Shown piece by piece: positions 34,387-42,939 of a DNA stretch of 50,491 bases. The notes beneath the pieces were generated by a model. That model made no database searches. It saw only the letters and a list, made by a program, of their open reading frames with translations, and had not been told where the DNA came from. Source of the DNA: Nostoc sp. NMS9 (GTDB lineage Bacteria; Cyanobacteriota; Cyanobacteriia; Cyanobacteriales; Nostocaceae); the NCBI RefSeq assembly GCF_017114995.1, contig NZ_JABXKL010000067.1, positions 1-50,491 on the forward strand, in the 5' to 3' direction. The translations under genes were made by a program, and so were the position numbers. Numbering within the stretch: the first letter of the stretch is position 1; each line of letters begins with the position of its first letter.

Positions 34387-34400
34387 TAATTTCTAACTCC

Positions 34401-34435
34401 TGACAAATGACAAATGACAAATGACAAATGACAAA
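34401..34435. repeat. Five tandem TGACAAA heptamers at the ispF start
   Basis: Five exact copies, TGACAAA, run from 34401 to 34435. The ispF ATG (34428-34430) spans the junction of copies four and five. Every junction creates an ATG, and the earlier ones soon meet stop codons. Confidence 0.95.
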
Positions 34436-34913
34436 AATTCGTATTGGTAATGGCTACGATATTCACCAACTGGTGAGCGATCGCGCTTTGATTTTAGGTG
34501 GAATTCAAATTCCCCATGAATTGGGTTTGTTGGGGCACAGTGACGCTGATGTGCTGACCCATGCAATTATGGATGCCATGCTTGGAGCATTATCTTTGGG
34601 GGATATTGGTCATTATTTTCCTCCTAGCGATTCTAAATGGGCGGGAGCAAATAGTTTAGGACTATTAACTCAAGTAAATCAACTGATTCAGGATCGAGGC
34701 TGGCAGGTGGGAAATATTGACTCGGTGATAGTAGCAGAACGTCCAAAATTAAAACCGCATATTCACAACATGCGCGACAAACTAGCGGCTGTTTTAGAAT
34801 TAGAACCAAATCAAATTGGCATCAAAGCTACCACCAATGAAAAATTAGGACCCGTTGGACGCGAAGAAGGTATATGTGCTTATGCTGTCGTTTTGCTAGT
34901 GGCTTCAGAGTAA
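34428..34913 (+). CDS. ispF: 2-C-methyl-D-erythritol 2,4-cyclodiphosphate synthase
   Basis: A 161-residue MEP-pathway enzyme for isoprenoid (carotenoid, phytol, quinone) precursors. The zinc ligands are in GNGYDIHQL (Asp and His) and LLGHSDADVLTHAIMDA. Other hallmarks are GDIGHYFPPSD, NIDSVIVAERPKLKPHI and the C-terminal KATTNEKLGPVGREEGICAYA. The start at MTKIRIGNG is the natural one and lies directly in a heptamer repeat, so no normal ribosome-binding site precedes it. It lies 41 bp after trmD and is probably co-transcribed. Confidence 0.97.
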   Translation: MTKIRIGNGYDIHQLVSDRALILGGIQIPHELGLLGHSDADVLTHAIMDAMLGALSLGDIGHYFPPSDSKWAGANSLGLLTQVNQLIQDRGWQVGNIDSVIVAERPKLKPHIHNMRDKLAAVLELEPNQIGIKATTNEKLGPVGREEGICAYAVVLLVASE

Positions 34914-34967
34914 CTTTTCTTTGAAACCATGGGTAAAGATATTGAAGACTCGCGAGGATAGAAATCA

Positions 34968-35480
34968 ATGATTTATAGCGACAAACAAACCTTAACTTGG
35001 TGGGAATTTAGAGCCATACAAGCTACAAACATAGAAGATATAGACTTTCCTGATATTGTTGCTTTAGACAAAGAGGGACAAATTGTTCTGATAGCTGAAG
35101 TCAAAGGTTTACCATTCAATTTTAAAGAAATAAAAGCCAAAAAATATGCTATCTTGCGGCTGATTGATTACTTACAAGCAGCAAAGATAGCAATTCTCTT
35201 TGCTATGCTTGTTGATGTAAATAAAATTTTGATTTTTAAATGGGATGGCAATAATTTATCAGAGCCGATTATCAGTCTTAATACTGCTGACGTGCTTAGT
35301 CATTACGAGCCAGAATTCCGTGATAAAAGCATATTTAGTCTTTACCTTAAAGGTCTTACAGAAGCTTGGCTGCACGATTTGGCATATCATTGGAAATCGG
35401 AAATACCACCTTTCATAAAGGAAATGGCAGAAATTGGTTTATTGCAATTAGTAGAAGACGAAAGAACTGAAATTTATTAA
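34968..35480 (+). CDS. PD-(D/E)XK-like protein paired with a PIN-like gene
   Basis: A 170-residue protein I do not recognise by family name. Residues 24-47 read IDFPDIVALDKEGQIVLIAE and then VKG, with Asp29 and the pair Glu44/Lys46, the arrangement of a PD-(D/E)XK nuclease core. A helical segment follows (IKAKKYAILRLIDYLQAAKI), then a strand AILFAMLVDVNKILIFKWDG. This is the pattern of restriction-endonuclease-like or Uma2-like folds, but activity is not proven. The stop is 9 bp before the GTG of the PIN-like gene, so the two are almost certainly one transcript. Base composition is AT-richer than the neighbours. Confidence 0.6.
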   Translation: MIYSDKQTLTWWEFRAIQATNIEDIDFPDIVALDKEGQIVLIAEVKGLPFNFKEIKAKKYAILRLIDYLQAAKIAILFAMLVDVNKILIFKWDGNNLSEPIISLNTADVLSHYEPEFRDKSIFSLYLKGLTEAWLHDLAYHWKSEIPPFIKEMAEIGLLQLVEDERTEIY

Positions 35481-35489
35481 TATTGTGTA

Positions 35490-36089
35490 GTGATAATTTA
35501 CGTTGAAACTAATTTCTTGATGAGTATTGCTAAAGGGCAAGATTCACAAGCACAAGAATTACTGCAAAATACACCCTCTTCTTTACGTCTCGTAGTGCCA
35601 AGTATTTGTTTTGTAGAATCATTGACAACATTGGAACAAGAGGAAAAATATAATCTAGATTTCCTCCGCAAGTTAGATATACAAATTAATCAAGCAGAGC
35701 GGGATAATTCAGATAATGCACGATTACTGCTGTCTCGCCTAGAACAATCAAGAACTAGCTTTTTTCAACGAAATAACGAAATTAAAGAACGTTTTGATCT
35801 AGCTTTTAATCAGCTGGCGATGGAATCAGAAATGATTACATTAAGTAAGGGTATTTTTCAAGGAACTTTAAATAGAGCAATTTTGGAGAAGCACATTATA
35901 TATAGAATAATATTGGAGTGTATAATTTTTCATGCTGGCTTACATCCTAATAAAAACAAATTATTTTTAAGTAGCAATTCTAAAGAATTCGGCAGACGTG
36001 AAGTTATGGAGGTTTTACGAGATACTGATATTCAGTATTTCAATAAAACTCAAAACTTCCTTGGTTGGCTACAATCTCAATCACATTAA
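35490..36089 (+). CDS. PIN-like domain protein
   Basis: A 199-residue protein starting at GTG 35490. The N terminus MIIYVETNFLMSIAKGQDSQ is PIN-like, with Glu6 where VapC proteins have the first Asp, then Asn8. A second acid is Glu43 in PSICFVESLTTLEQ. The C-terminal part LHPNKNKLFLSSNSKEFGRRE and then DTDIQYFNKTQNFLGWLQSQ resembles the last strand and helix of a PIN fold. The middle is a long charged coiled helix (LDIQINQAERDNSDNARLLL). PIN domains are metal-dependent RNases. I recall similar proteins in other cyanobacteria. It is coupled to the preceding gene and could be a toxin or a defence nuclease. Confidence 0.65.
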   Translation: MIIYVETNFLMSIAKGQDSQAQELLQNTPSSLRLVVPSICFVESLTTLEQEEKYNLDFLRKLDIQINQAERDNSDNARLLLSRLEQSRTSFFQRNNEIKERFDLAFNQLAMESEMITLSKGIFQGTLNRAILEKHIIYRIILECIIFHAGLHPNKNKLFLSSNSKEFGRREVMEVLRDTDIQYFNKTQNFLGWLQSQSH

Positions 36090-36113
36090 TTACACTATTC
36101 GTGTATTGAAATT

Positions 36114-37898
36114 ATGAAATTTTTGAGAACAATATTTTTAGCAATTAAACATTTTTGGTTGCCAATAATTTTGACTTCAGCAATAGCAGTTACAGTTACC
36201 GCCTGCAACCCAGCTAATTTCAAAAGCGCAGCCGCTGAAGTATCTCAATTAGTAGATAGTATTCTCAGTGACCCCAAAACCTTTAACTACCCGCTCAGTC
36301 AAGAGTCTCCCAATGTTTTTGGTCTAATTTATGAGGGATTAACTACCCAAAACCCCATAACCGGCAAAATGGAGCCAGACTTAGCAGAATCGTGGCAAAT
36401 TTCTGATGATAAATTGCAGTTTATTTTTACTTTGCGTGAAGGATTGAAATGGTCTGATGGACAGCCACTAACAGCAGATGATGTGGTGTTTACCTATAAT
36501 AAAATTTATCTGAATGAGGCAATTCCCACAGATGCTAGAGATGTCCTGCGAATTGGTGAAAGTCGGGCATTTCCTAAGGTGCAAAAAATCGATAATCAAA
36601 GAGTTAAATTTACTAATCCAGAACCGTTTGCGCCGTTCTTGGGAACTATAGGATTACCAATTTTACCTGCCCATAGCTTAGAAAAATCTGTAAATACAAA
36701 AGACCAGGAGGGTAAGCCAACATTTCTATCAATGTGGGGCGTTGATACTCCTCCCGATCAAATTGTTGTTAACGGTCCTTATAAGTTAGAGCGCTATGAC
36801 ACAAGTCAACGTGTAATTTTCCGGCGCAACCCTTACTATTGGCGCAAAGGATCAAAAGGAGAACCCCAACCTTATATTGAACGGATAGTGTGGCCAATTG
36901 TGGAATCAACAGATACTTCACTGCTACAATTCCGTTCTGGCAGTTTAGATATTGAAGGAGTTTCACCAGAATACTTTTCTTTGCTGAAGGCGCAAGAAAA
37001 GCAGGGTAATTTTAAAATTTACAATGGTGGTCCAGCAAGTGGTACGACGTTTATTTTGTTTAATTTGAATAAAGGTAAAAGGGATGGAAAACCCCTGGTA
37101 AATCCAGTAAAATCGAGTTGGTTCAACACTGTGGAATTTCGGCAGGCAGTAGCTTATGCTATTGATCGCCAAACAATGATTAACAACACTTTTCGCGGTT
37201 TAGGTACTCCACAAGATTCATCAATTTCTGTGCAAAGCCCCTATTACCTTTCACCTAAAGAAGGGCTAAAAGTTTATAATTACGATACGCAAAAAGCGAA
37301 AGAACTGCTATTAAAAGCAGGATTCAAATATAACGACAAAAACCAACTAATAGATGCTCAGGGGAACCGCGTCCGCTTCTCGTTGCTCACTAATGCTGGG
37401 AACAAGATCCGCGAAGCAATTGGCTCGCAGATTAAACAAGACTTGAGTAAAATCGGGATTCAAGTCGATTTCACTCCACTGGCATGGAATACTTATACAG
37501 ATAAGCTTTCTAACTCCTTAGACTGGGAAGCTTCGATGCTGGGTTTGACAGGTGGATTAGAACCGAATGATGGGGCTAACGTCTGGTCTCCCGAAGGTGG
37601 ATTGCATATGTTTAATCAAAAACCCCAAGCAGGACAAAAGCCGATTGAGGGTTGGGAGGTGGCTCCTTGGGAAGCAGAAATTGGTAAGCTTTATATTAAA
37701 GGAGCAAGGCAGTTAGACGAAGCGAAGCGAAAAGAAATTTATGCCGAAACCCAACGGATTACCCAGGAAAATTTACCGTTTATTTATCTAGTTAACCCCT
37801 TGTCACTGTCAGCTGTACGTAATCGTTTTCAAGGGATCAGATTCTCTGCCCTTGGTGGCGCATTCTGGAACATTTATGAAATTAAAGTAATTGATTAG
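36114..37898 (+). CDS. ABC transporter substrate-binding lipoprotein (family 5), copy 1
   Basis: A 594-residue SBP_bac_5 protein, the periplasmic binding component for peptides, nickel or related ligands. The lipoprotein signal ends at Cys31 in AVTVTAC, so it should be anchored to the membrane. Family motifs: LIYEGLTTQNPITGKMEPDL, FTLREGLKWSDGQPLTADDV, YWRKGSKGEPQPYIERIVW and FRQAVAYAIDRQTMIN. No permease or ATPase genes lie nearby. A close paralogue follows at 38126 in tandem, with a larB fragment between them. Confidence 0.93.
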   Translation: MKFLRTIFLAIKHFWLPIILTSAIAVTVTACNPANFKSAAAEVSQLVDSILSDPKTFNYPLSQESPNVFGLIYEGLTTQNPITGKMEPDLAESWQISDDKLQFIFTLREGLKWSDGQPLTADDVVFTYNKIYLNEAIPTDARDVLRIGESRAFPKVQKIDNQRVKFTNPEPFAPFLGTIGLPILPAHSLEKSVNTKDQEGKPTFLSMWGVDTPPDQIVVNGPYKLERYDTSQRVIFRRNPYYWRKGSKGEPQPYIERIVWPIVESTDTSLLQFRSGSLDIEGVSPEYFSLLKAQEKQGNFKIYNGGPASGTTFILFNLNKGKRDGKPLVNPVKSSWFNTVEFRQAVAYAIDRQTMINNTFRGLGTPQDSSISVQSPYYLSPKEGLKVYNYDTQKAKELLLKAGFKYNDKNQLIDAQGNRVRFSLLTNAGNKIREAIGSQIKQDLSKIGIQVDFTPLAWNTYTDKLSNSLDWEASMLGLTGGLEPNDGANVWSPEGGLHMFNQKPQAGQKPIEGWEVAPWEAEIGKLYIKGARQLDEAKRKEIYAETQRITQENLPFIYLVNPLSLSAVRNRFQGIRFSALGGAFWNIYEIKVID

Positions 37899-37968
37899 TC
37901 ATTAGTCATTAGTTGTCCATTAACTAATGGTTAATTACAAATAACGAAGGACAAAGGACAAAAGACTA

Positions 37969-38100
37969 ATTACCGATGAAAAAGCTTTGCGATCGCTCTT
38001 AGAAGCGGTTGCCAATGGTAAAGCTACCTCAGATATAGGATTAGACGCACTTGAATCTTTGTCCTATAAACCTGCGGGTGAATTTATTGATCATAATTAG
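37969..38100 (+). pseudogene. 5' fragment of a duplicated larB
   Basis: Read from 37969, this segment encodes TDEKALRSLLEAVANGKATS and then DIGLDALESLSYKPAGEF. It aligns with the start of the intact LarB at 39997 (TDEKTLRSLLVAVANGKVTP, then DTALDSLKDLAYESVGEF). The start codon is ATT in place of ATG, and a TAG ends the frame at 38098-38100 after 43 residues. It lies at the same place relative to the first SBP gene as larB does to the second. It is a relic of a tandem duplication of the SBP-larB unit. Confidence 0.9.
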
Positions 38101-38125
38101 ACAGAATTCCAGTAAATTGAATTCT

Positions 38126-39916
38126 ATGAAATCACCCTCCATCTTTTTTGCAATTAGGCGTTTTTGGTTGCCAATAATTCTGACTTCAGCAATAGCACTT
38201 ACAGTTACCGCCTGCAACCCAGCTAACTTCAAAAGTGCAGCTGCTCAAGTGCCGCAAGTTGTCACCGCAGTTTTGAGTGAGCCTTCAACTTTTAACTATG
38301 CTTTAAATGAATCAGCATATAGCGTTTTTAGCTTCATCTATGACTCATTGATTAATCAGAATCCCCTAACCACAAAACTAGAGCCTGCTTTAGCAGAGGA
38401 CTGGGAAGTTTCTGAAGATGGTCAACGGATTGTGATCACTCTGCGAGAAGGAATTAAGTGGTCAGATGGTCAGCCAATGACTGCTGATGATGTTGTCTTT
38501 ACTTATAACGAAATCTATCTCAACCCCAAAATTCCCACCTCTACCAAGGATACCCTAAGAATTGGTGATAAGGGCACTTTGCCAAAGGTCAAAAAAATCG
38601 ATGAGCGCCGAGTTGAATTCAGTATACTAGAACCCTTTGCTCCTTTTTTAAGATATGTAGGTGGTATCCCAATTATGCCAGCCCATGCTCTACAGAAAGC
38701 AATTCGCACAGTTGGATCTGATGGAAATCCTAAGTTTCTCTCAATGTGGCGAACAGGCACTGATCCGAAACAAATTGTTGGTAACGGCCCATATATCATG
38801 GAAAGTTACGTTTCCAGTCAGCGAATTATATTTCGGCGTAATCCATATTACTGGCGCAAAGATGCTCAGGGTAATTCTCAGCCTTACATTGAGCGTATTG
38901 TTTGGCAAATTATTGAATCTACTGAAAACCAGTTGATTAGTTTTCGCTCTGGGCAGTTGGATGATTTAGAAGTTCCTCCTGAAGGTTTCAGTTTGCTGAA
39001 GCGAGAAGAAAAACGGGCGAAGTTTAAAATTTATAACGGTGGACCAGGTACAAGTACGAGTTTTATTGCTTTCAATCTGAGTAAAGCAAAGAATTCTCAG
39101 GGTAAACCTTTTGTAGACCCAATTAAATCTATATGGTTTAATAAAAAGGAATTCAGGCAGGCTATAGCCTACGCCCTCGACCGCGAAACCATGAAAACAA
39201 ATGCTTATCGGGGACTGGGTGAACTGCAAAATTCATTTGTTTATGTCAAAAGTCCCTACTTCCTGACTCCAGAAAAAGGGTTAAAGGTATATAATTACGA
39301 GCCAGATAAATCAAAGAAATTACTGTTACAAGCTGGGTTTAAATATAATGACCAAAATCAGCTTTTAGATGCTAATGGTAACAGAGTCAGATTTACACTC
39401 TTAACGAATTCGGAAAGAAAAGTTAGAGGAGATATGGCATCCCAAATCAGGCGGGATCTCGCTAATATTGGGATTCAAGTAGATTTGCAAATTCTCAGCT
39501 TCAATTCCTATCTAGAAAAACTCAAAGTTACGCATAATTGGGATTGTTACCTTGGAGGATTTACTGAAGGCGGTATTGAACCCCACGGCGCTAGCAAAAT
39601 ATGGAGAATTACCGGTGCATCCCACGCATTTAATTTGGGGCCACAACCGGGAGATCCACCCATAATTGGCTGGGAAGTTTCCGACTGGGAAAAGCAAATT
39701 GACAGCCTTTACATTAAAGGCGCACAGGTATTAGATGAAAGCAAGCGCAAGGAAATTTATTACGAATATCAGCGCATCGCCTCAGAACAATTGCCGTTTA
39801 TTCATTTAGTGGAGAGGTTGAATCTGCAAGCAGTGCGCGATCGCTTCCAAGGAATTAAATATACTGCTCTTGGTGGCCCATTTTGGAATCTCTATGAACT
39901 AAAAGTAACTGATTAG
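38126..39916 (+). CDS. ABC transporter substrate-binding lipoprotein (family 5), copy 2
   Basis: A 596-residue paralogue of the gene at 36114, similar along its whole length. The signal and lipobox FWLPIILTSAIALTVTAC are nearly the same as in copy 1 (Cys30 here). Shared motifs are NPANFKSAAA, LREGIKWSDGQPMTADDVVF, YWRKDAQGNSQPYIERIVW and FRQAIAYALDRETM. I start at MKSPSIFFAIRR (38126). The upstream frame from 38051 overlaps the larB fragment. The two copies have diverged clearly, so the duplication is not recent, and their ligands may differ. Confidence 0.93.
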   Translation: MKSPSIFFAIRRFWLPIILTSAIALTVTACNPANFKSAAAQVPQVVTAVLSEPSTFNYALNESAYSVFSFIYDSLINQNPLTTKLEPALAEDWEVSEDGQRIVITLREGIKWSDGQPMTADDVVFTYNEIYLNPKIPTSTKDTLRIGDKGTLPKVKKIDERRVEFSILEPFAPFLRYVGGIPIMPAHALQKAIRTVGSDGNPKFLSMWRTGTDPKQIVGNGPYIMESYVSSQRIIFRRNPYYWRKDAQGNSQPYIERIVWQIIESTENQLISFRSGQLDDLEVPPEGFSLLKREEKRAKFKIYNGGPGTSTSFIAFNLSKAKNSQGKPFVDPIKSIWFNKKEFRQAIAYALDRETMKTNAYRGLGELQNSFVYVKSPYFLTPEKGLKVYNYEPDKSKKLLLQAGFKYNDQNQLLDANGNRVRFTLLTNSERKVRGDMASQIRRDLANIGIQVDLQILSFNSYLEKLKVTHNWDCYLGGFTEGGIEPHGASKIWRITGASHAFNLGPQPGDPPIIGWEVSDWEKQIDSLYIKGAQVLDESKRKEIYYEYQRIASEQLPFIHLVERLNLQAVRDRFQGIKYTALGGPFWNLYELKVTD

Positions 39917-39996
39917 GTATTGGGCATGGGGCATTGGTTATTCGCAGAGTAAGAATGACAAGTGACAATTGATAAAGGACAAAGGACAAATAACCA

Positions 39997-40785
39997 ATGA
40001 CCGATGAAAAAACCTTGCGATCGCTACTCGTTGCGGTTGCTAATGGTAAAGTTACGCCAGATACGGCATTAGACTCACTCAAAGACTTGGCTTATGAATC
40101 TGTGGGTGAGTTTGCCAAAATTGACCACCATCGCCAGCTAAGAACTGGTTTCCCAGAGGTGATTTGGGGGCCTGGTAAGACGCCCGACCAAATTGCTCAA
40201 ATTATGGAAGTGATGCGCCTGCGCAACCCGGTGGTGATGGCAACCCGCATTGAACCAGCAGTTTATGCCGCACTGGAATCAAAAGTTAGCGGTTTGCGAT
40301 ATTACGAATCGGCGCGAATTTGTGCGATCGCTCCACCTACCATCGAACCACAATTCTGGGGTGAGATCGGTATTCTTTCTGCTGGTACCGCCGATTTACC
40401 CGTTGCGGAAGAGGCATCTGTCACCGCTGAACTTTCTGGTTTTCGCGTCCAGCGCCTCTGGGATGTTGGCGTTGCTGGGATTCATCGTTTGCTGAGTAAC
40501 CGCCACCTGATTGAGTCAGCATCGGTGTTGATTGTTGTAGCGGGGATGGAAGGCGCTTTACCCAGCGTTGTCGCTGGTTTAGCGAGTTGTCCTGTAATTG
40601 CTGTACCCACCAGCATTGGTTATGGCGCAAGTTTTGGTGGTTTAGCACCACTATTGACAATGCTTAACTCTTGTGCTGCGGGAGTAGGTGTAGTGAATAT
40701 CGATAATGGTTTTGGTGCAGCAGTTTTGGCGGGACAGATTTTGCGGACTGCCGAGAAATTGCGGTTGGCATCAGCTACATCTTGA
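39997..40785 (+). CDS. larB: Nickel pincer cofactor biosynthesis protein LarB
   Basis: A 262-residue LarB, which carboxylates nicotinic acid adenine dinucleotide (and hydrolyses its phosphoanhydride) in the synthesis of the nickel-pincer nucleotide cofactor. The C-terminal AIR-carboxylase-like (PurE) domain shows ILSAGTADLPVAEEA, LLIVVAGMEGALPSVVAGLA-like VLIVVAGMEGALPSVVAG and VPTSIGYGASFGG. The N-terminal LRSLLVAVANGKVTPDTALD and GFPEVIWGPGKTPDQIAQIM are family-typical. LarC and LarE are not in the window. The start is ATG 39997. It follows the second SBP gene by 80 bp containing GGACAAA repeats. Confidence 0.94.
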   Translation: MTDEKTLRSLLVAVANGKVTPDTALDSLKDLAYESVGEFAKIDHHRQLRTGFPEVIWGPGKTPDQIAQIMEVMRLRNPVVMATRIEPAVYAALESKVSGLRYYESARICAIAPPTIEPQFWGEIGILSAGTADLPVAEEASVTAELSGFRVQRLWDVGVAGIHRLLSNRHLIESASVLIVVAGMEGALPSVVAGLASCPVIAVPTSIGYGASFGGLAPLLTMLNSCAAGVGVVNIDNGFGAAVLAGQILRTAEKLRLASATS

Positions 40786-40892
40786 GTTAAGACATTGAAG
40801 TTACATCCAAATATTTCAGTAAATATCAGTAATTAATGTAAATAATAAACTGATGCTGAAATTTGCCACCCCTAACTTCTTAATCACCAAAG

Positions 40893-41099
40893 ATGAGCAA
40901 TTACAGCGATTTGACATCTCAGTTACTTTGGCATTTGCCTGTAAATTGGACAGCATTAGCACAAACAATCACCGATCCAAACGTTATGGGTCAGATGCAA
41001 AAAGCTTGGAGCCACTTTATACAAACAGGTCAAGTGTGGGCATTGTTGATTGGTTTAGTCATTGGCTATATGATTCGGAATCTAACTAGCTACGGTTAA
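40893..41099 (+). CDS. Small conserved membrane protein downstream of larB
   Basis: A 68-residue protein of unknown function. An amphipathic N-terminal part (SNYSDLTSQLLWHLPVNWTA) leads to one membrane helix near 46-62 (QVWALLIGLVIGYMIRNLT). I recall close relatives after larB in other Nostocales but not their role. The start is ATG 40893, about 108 bp after larB. A hairpin follows at 41121. Confidence 0.7.
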   Translation: MSNYSDLTSQLLWHLPVNWTALAQTITDPNVMGQMQKAWSHFIQTGQVWALLIGLVIGYMIRNLTSYG

Positions 41100-41120
41100 A
41101 TTTAAAAGTTAGGAGTTGAA

Positions 41121-41166
41121 AGTGAGGAGTGAGAAGTTAGGAGTCAAAAACTCATAACTCCTCACT
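41121..41166. terminator. Repeat-derived hairpin upstream of argH
   Basis: A 10-bp perfect stem, AGTGAGGAGT (41121-41130) with ACTCCTCACT (41157-41166), with a further inverted GGAGT pair inside. It is built from GTTAGGAGT and AACTCTT repeats like those at 48205-48368. It may end the larB transcript. Confidence 0.5.
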
Positions 41167-41203
41167 CTTAACTCTTAACTCTCGCCCACTCTTTTCATAA
41201 TTT

Positions 41204-42589
41204 ATGACTAAAAAAGAAACTTGGAGCCAGCGGTTTGAATCAGCGTTGCATCCAGCGATCGCTCGTTTTAATGCCAGTATAAGTTTTGATATTGAATTAA
41301 TCGAATATGACCTCACTGGTTCTCAAGCTCATGCCAAAATGCTTGCTCACACGGGCATCATCTCCTCAGAAGAAGGAGAGCAACTGGTTGCCGGTTTAGA
41401 ACAAATTCGCCAAGAGTACCGCCAGAGTAAATTTCAGCCCGGTGTCGATGCTGAAGATGTGCATTTTGCAGTTGAACGCCGACTGACAGAAATTGTCGGC
41501 GATGTGGGTAAAAAGTTGCATACAGCGCGATCGCGTAATGACCAAGTTGGCACCGACACCAGACTCTACCTCCGCGAGCAAATCCAACAAATCAAAAGCG
41601 AATTGCGAGAATTTCAAAGTGTTTTACTGGATATAGCCGAAAAGCACGTTGAAACTCTGATTCCTGGCTATACCCACCTCCAACGCGCCCAACCGGTGAG
41701 TTTAGCTCATCACCTCTTGGCATACTTTCAAATGGTGCAACGTGACTGGGAACGCTTAGGAGATGTTTCTCGGCGCGTGAATATCTCACCTTTGGGATGT
41801 GGTGCTTTAGCGGGAACTACTTTCCCTATCGATCGCCACTACACAGCCAAACTCTTGAATTTTGACGATATTTATGCTAATAGCCTCGATGGAGTGAGCG
41901 ATCGCGATTTTGCGATCGAATTCTTGTGTGCTGCTAGCTTGATTATGGTTCACCTCAGCCGCCTTGCAGAAGAAGTCATTCTTTGGTCATCTGAAGAATT
42001 TCGCTTCGTCACCCTCAAAGATAGCTGTGCTACTGGTTCCAGTATCATGCCCCAAAAGAAAAATCCCGATGTCCCAGAATTGGTGCGAGGGAAAACAGGA
42101 CGTGTATTCGGTCATCTCCAGGCGATGTTAGTCATCATGAAGGGGCTACCCCTGGCATATAACAAAGACTTACAAGAAGATAAAGAAGGTCTATTTGATA
42201 GCGTTAACACAGTCAAAGCGTCTCTAGAAGCGATGACGATTTTGCTCAGGGAAGGCTTAGAATTTCGTACCCAGCGGTTAGCATCAGCTGTGGCGGAAGA
42301 TTTTTCTAATGCTACCGATGTAGCAGATTATCTGGCAGCACGGGGCGTTCCTTTTCGGGAAGCTTACAACCTTGTGGGTAAGGTGGTAAAAACTAGTATT
42401 GCCGCAGGTAAACTCCTAAAAGATTTGAAATTGGAAGAGTGGCAACAACTACACCCGGCATTTGCAGCAGATATTTATGAGGCAATATCCCCCCGTCAAG
42501 TTGTTGCTGCCCGCAACAGTTACGGAGGTACTGGCTTTGTACAGGTAAGCAAAGCACTCATAGCCGCCCGTGCTCAAATTGCTCAATAG
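41204..42589 (+). CDS. argH: Argininosuccinate lyase
   Basis: A 461-residue enzyme for the last step of arginine synthesis (argininosuccinate to arginine and fumarate). Hallmarks: DAEDVHFAVERRLTEIVGDV, KLHTARSRNDQVGTDTRLYL, HLQRAQPVSLAHHLLAY, and the fumarase/lyase signature GSSIMPQKKNPDVPELVRGK with the mobile catalytic Ser loop. It ends SYGGTGFVQVSKAL. The start is ATG 41204. Arginine from this pathway is a direct precursor of cyanophycin made by CphA. Confidence 0.98.
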   Translation: MTKKETWSQRFESALHPAIARFNASISFDIELIEYDLTGSQAHAKMLAHTGIISSEEGEQLVAGLEQIRQEYRQSKFQPGVDAEDVHFAVERRLTEIVGDVGKKLHTARSRNDQVGTDTRLYLREQIQQIKSELREFQSVLLDIAEKHVETLIPGYTHLQRAQPVSLAHHLLAYFQMVQRDWERLGDVSRRVNISPLGCGALAGTTFPIDRHYTAKLLNFDDIYANSLDGVSDRDFAIEFLCAASLIMVHLSRLAEEVILWSSEEFRFVTLKDSCATGSSIMPQKKNPDVPELVRGKTGRVFGHLQAMLVIMKGLPLAYNKDLQEDKEGLFDSVNTVKASLEAMTILLREGLEFRTQRLASAVAEDFSNATDVADYLAARGVPFREAYNLVGKVVKTSIAAGKLLKDLKLEEWQQLHPAFAADIYEAISPRQVVAARNSYGGTGFVQVSKALIAARAQIAQ

Positions 42590-42700
42590 AGGGATTGGGG
42601 AATGGAGAGTGGGAGGATAAGGGAAGAAGGGGAATTATTGAATAAACCTCTCCCTTGTCTTTTCTCTATGCCTAATGCCCAATGCCCCAATTCCCAAAAA
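42590..42700. repeat. Degenerate repeat tract after argH
   Basis: GGGATTGGGGAATGG and a purine tract at the left, then CTATGCCTAATGCCCAATGCCCC at the right. It is a degenerate form of the heptamer composite between the convergent argH and the small basic protein gene. Confidence 0.75.
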
Positions 42701-42707
42701 TAAATAA

Positions 42708-42731
42708 GGGCGTACAAATAAATGTGCGCCC
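42708..42731 (-). terminator. Terminator of the small basic protein gene
   Basis: A 9-pair stem, GGGCGTACA with TGTGCGCCC (one G-T wobble), and a 6-nt loop AATAAA. Read leftwards it is followed by a T-rich run, fitting a terminator for the gene at 42775. Confidence 0.6.
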
Positions 42732-42774
42732 CAAAAGGTAAATAACCCAAACAATAAGGATTTAGGCAGGCAGC

Positions 42775-42939
42775 TTATTCAGTGTCAGCTGCTGCTGCGC
42801 CTTCTTCTTCCTCACTCTTTGGTGGTCTTTGTTGGAACCTTCTCTGCATTCTTCCTGTCGTAGTCCGTTTACGAAACTTTCTGGCATACGCCTGGTTACG
42901 TAGCGCCTTTTCTTTTTTCGGGTTACGGCGCTTGGCCAT
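42775..42939 (-). CDS. Small basic conserved protein
   Basis: A 54-residue protein starting MAKRRNPKKEKALRNQAYAR. The N-terminal two thirds is very basic (KFRKRTTTGRMQRRFQQRPP) and the tail is acidic (EEEEGAAAADTE). The layout suggests RNA or ribosome association, but I know no assigned function; similar short proteins occur in other cyanobacteria. The start at 42937-42939 is supported by GAGGTGAAC just upstream on its strand. The open frame to 42975 would add a hydrophobic stretch and is unlikely. Confidence 0.75.
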   Translation of the reverse strand: MAKRRNPKKEKALRNQAYARKFRKRTTTGRMQRRFQQRPPKSEEEEGAAAADTE

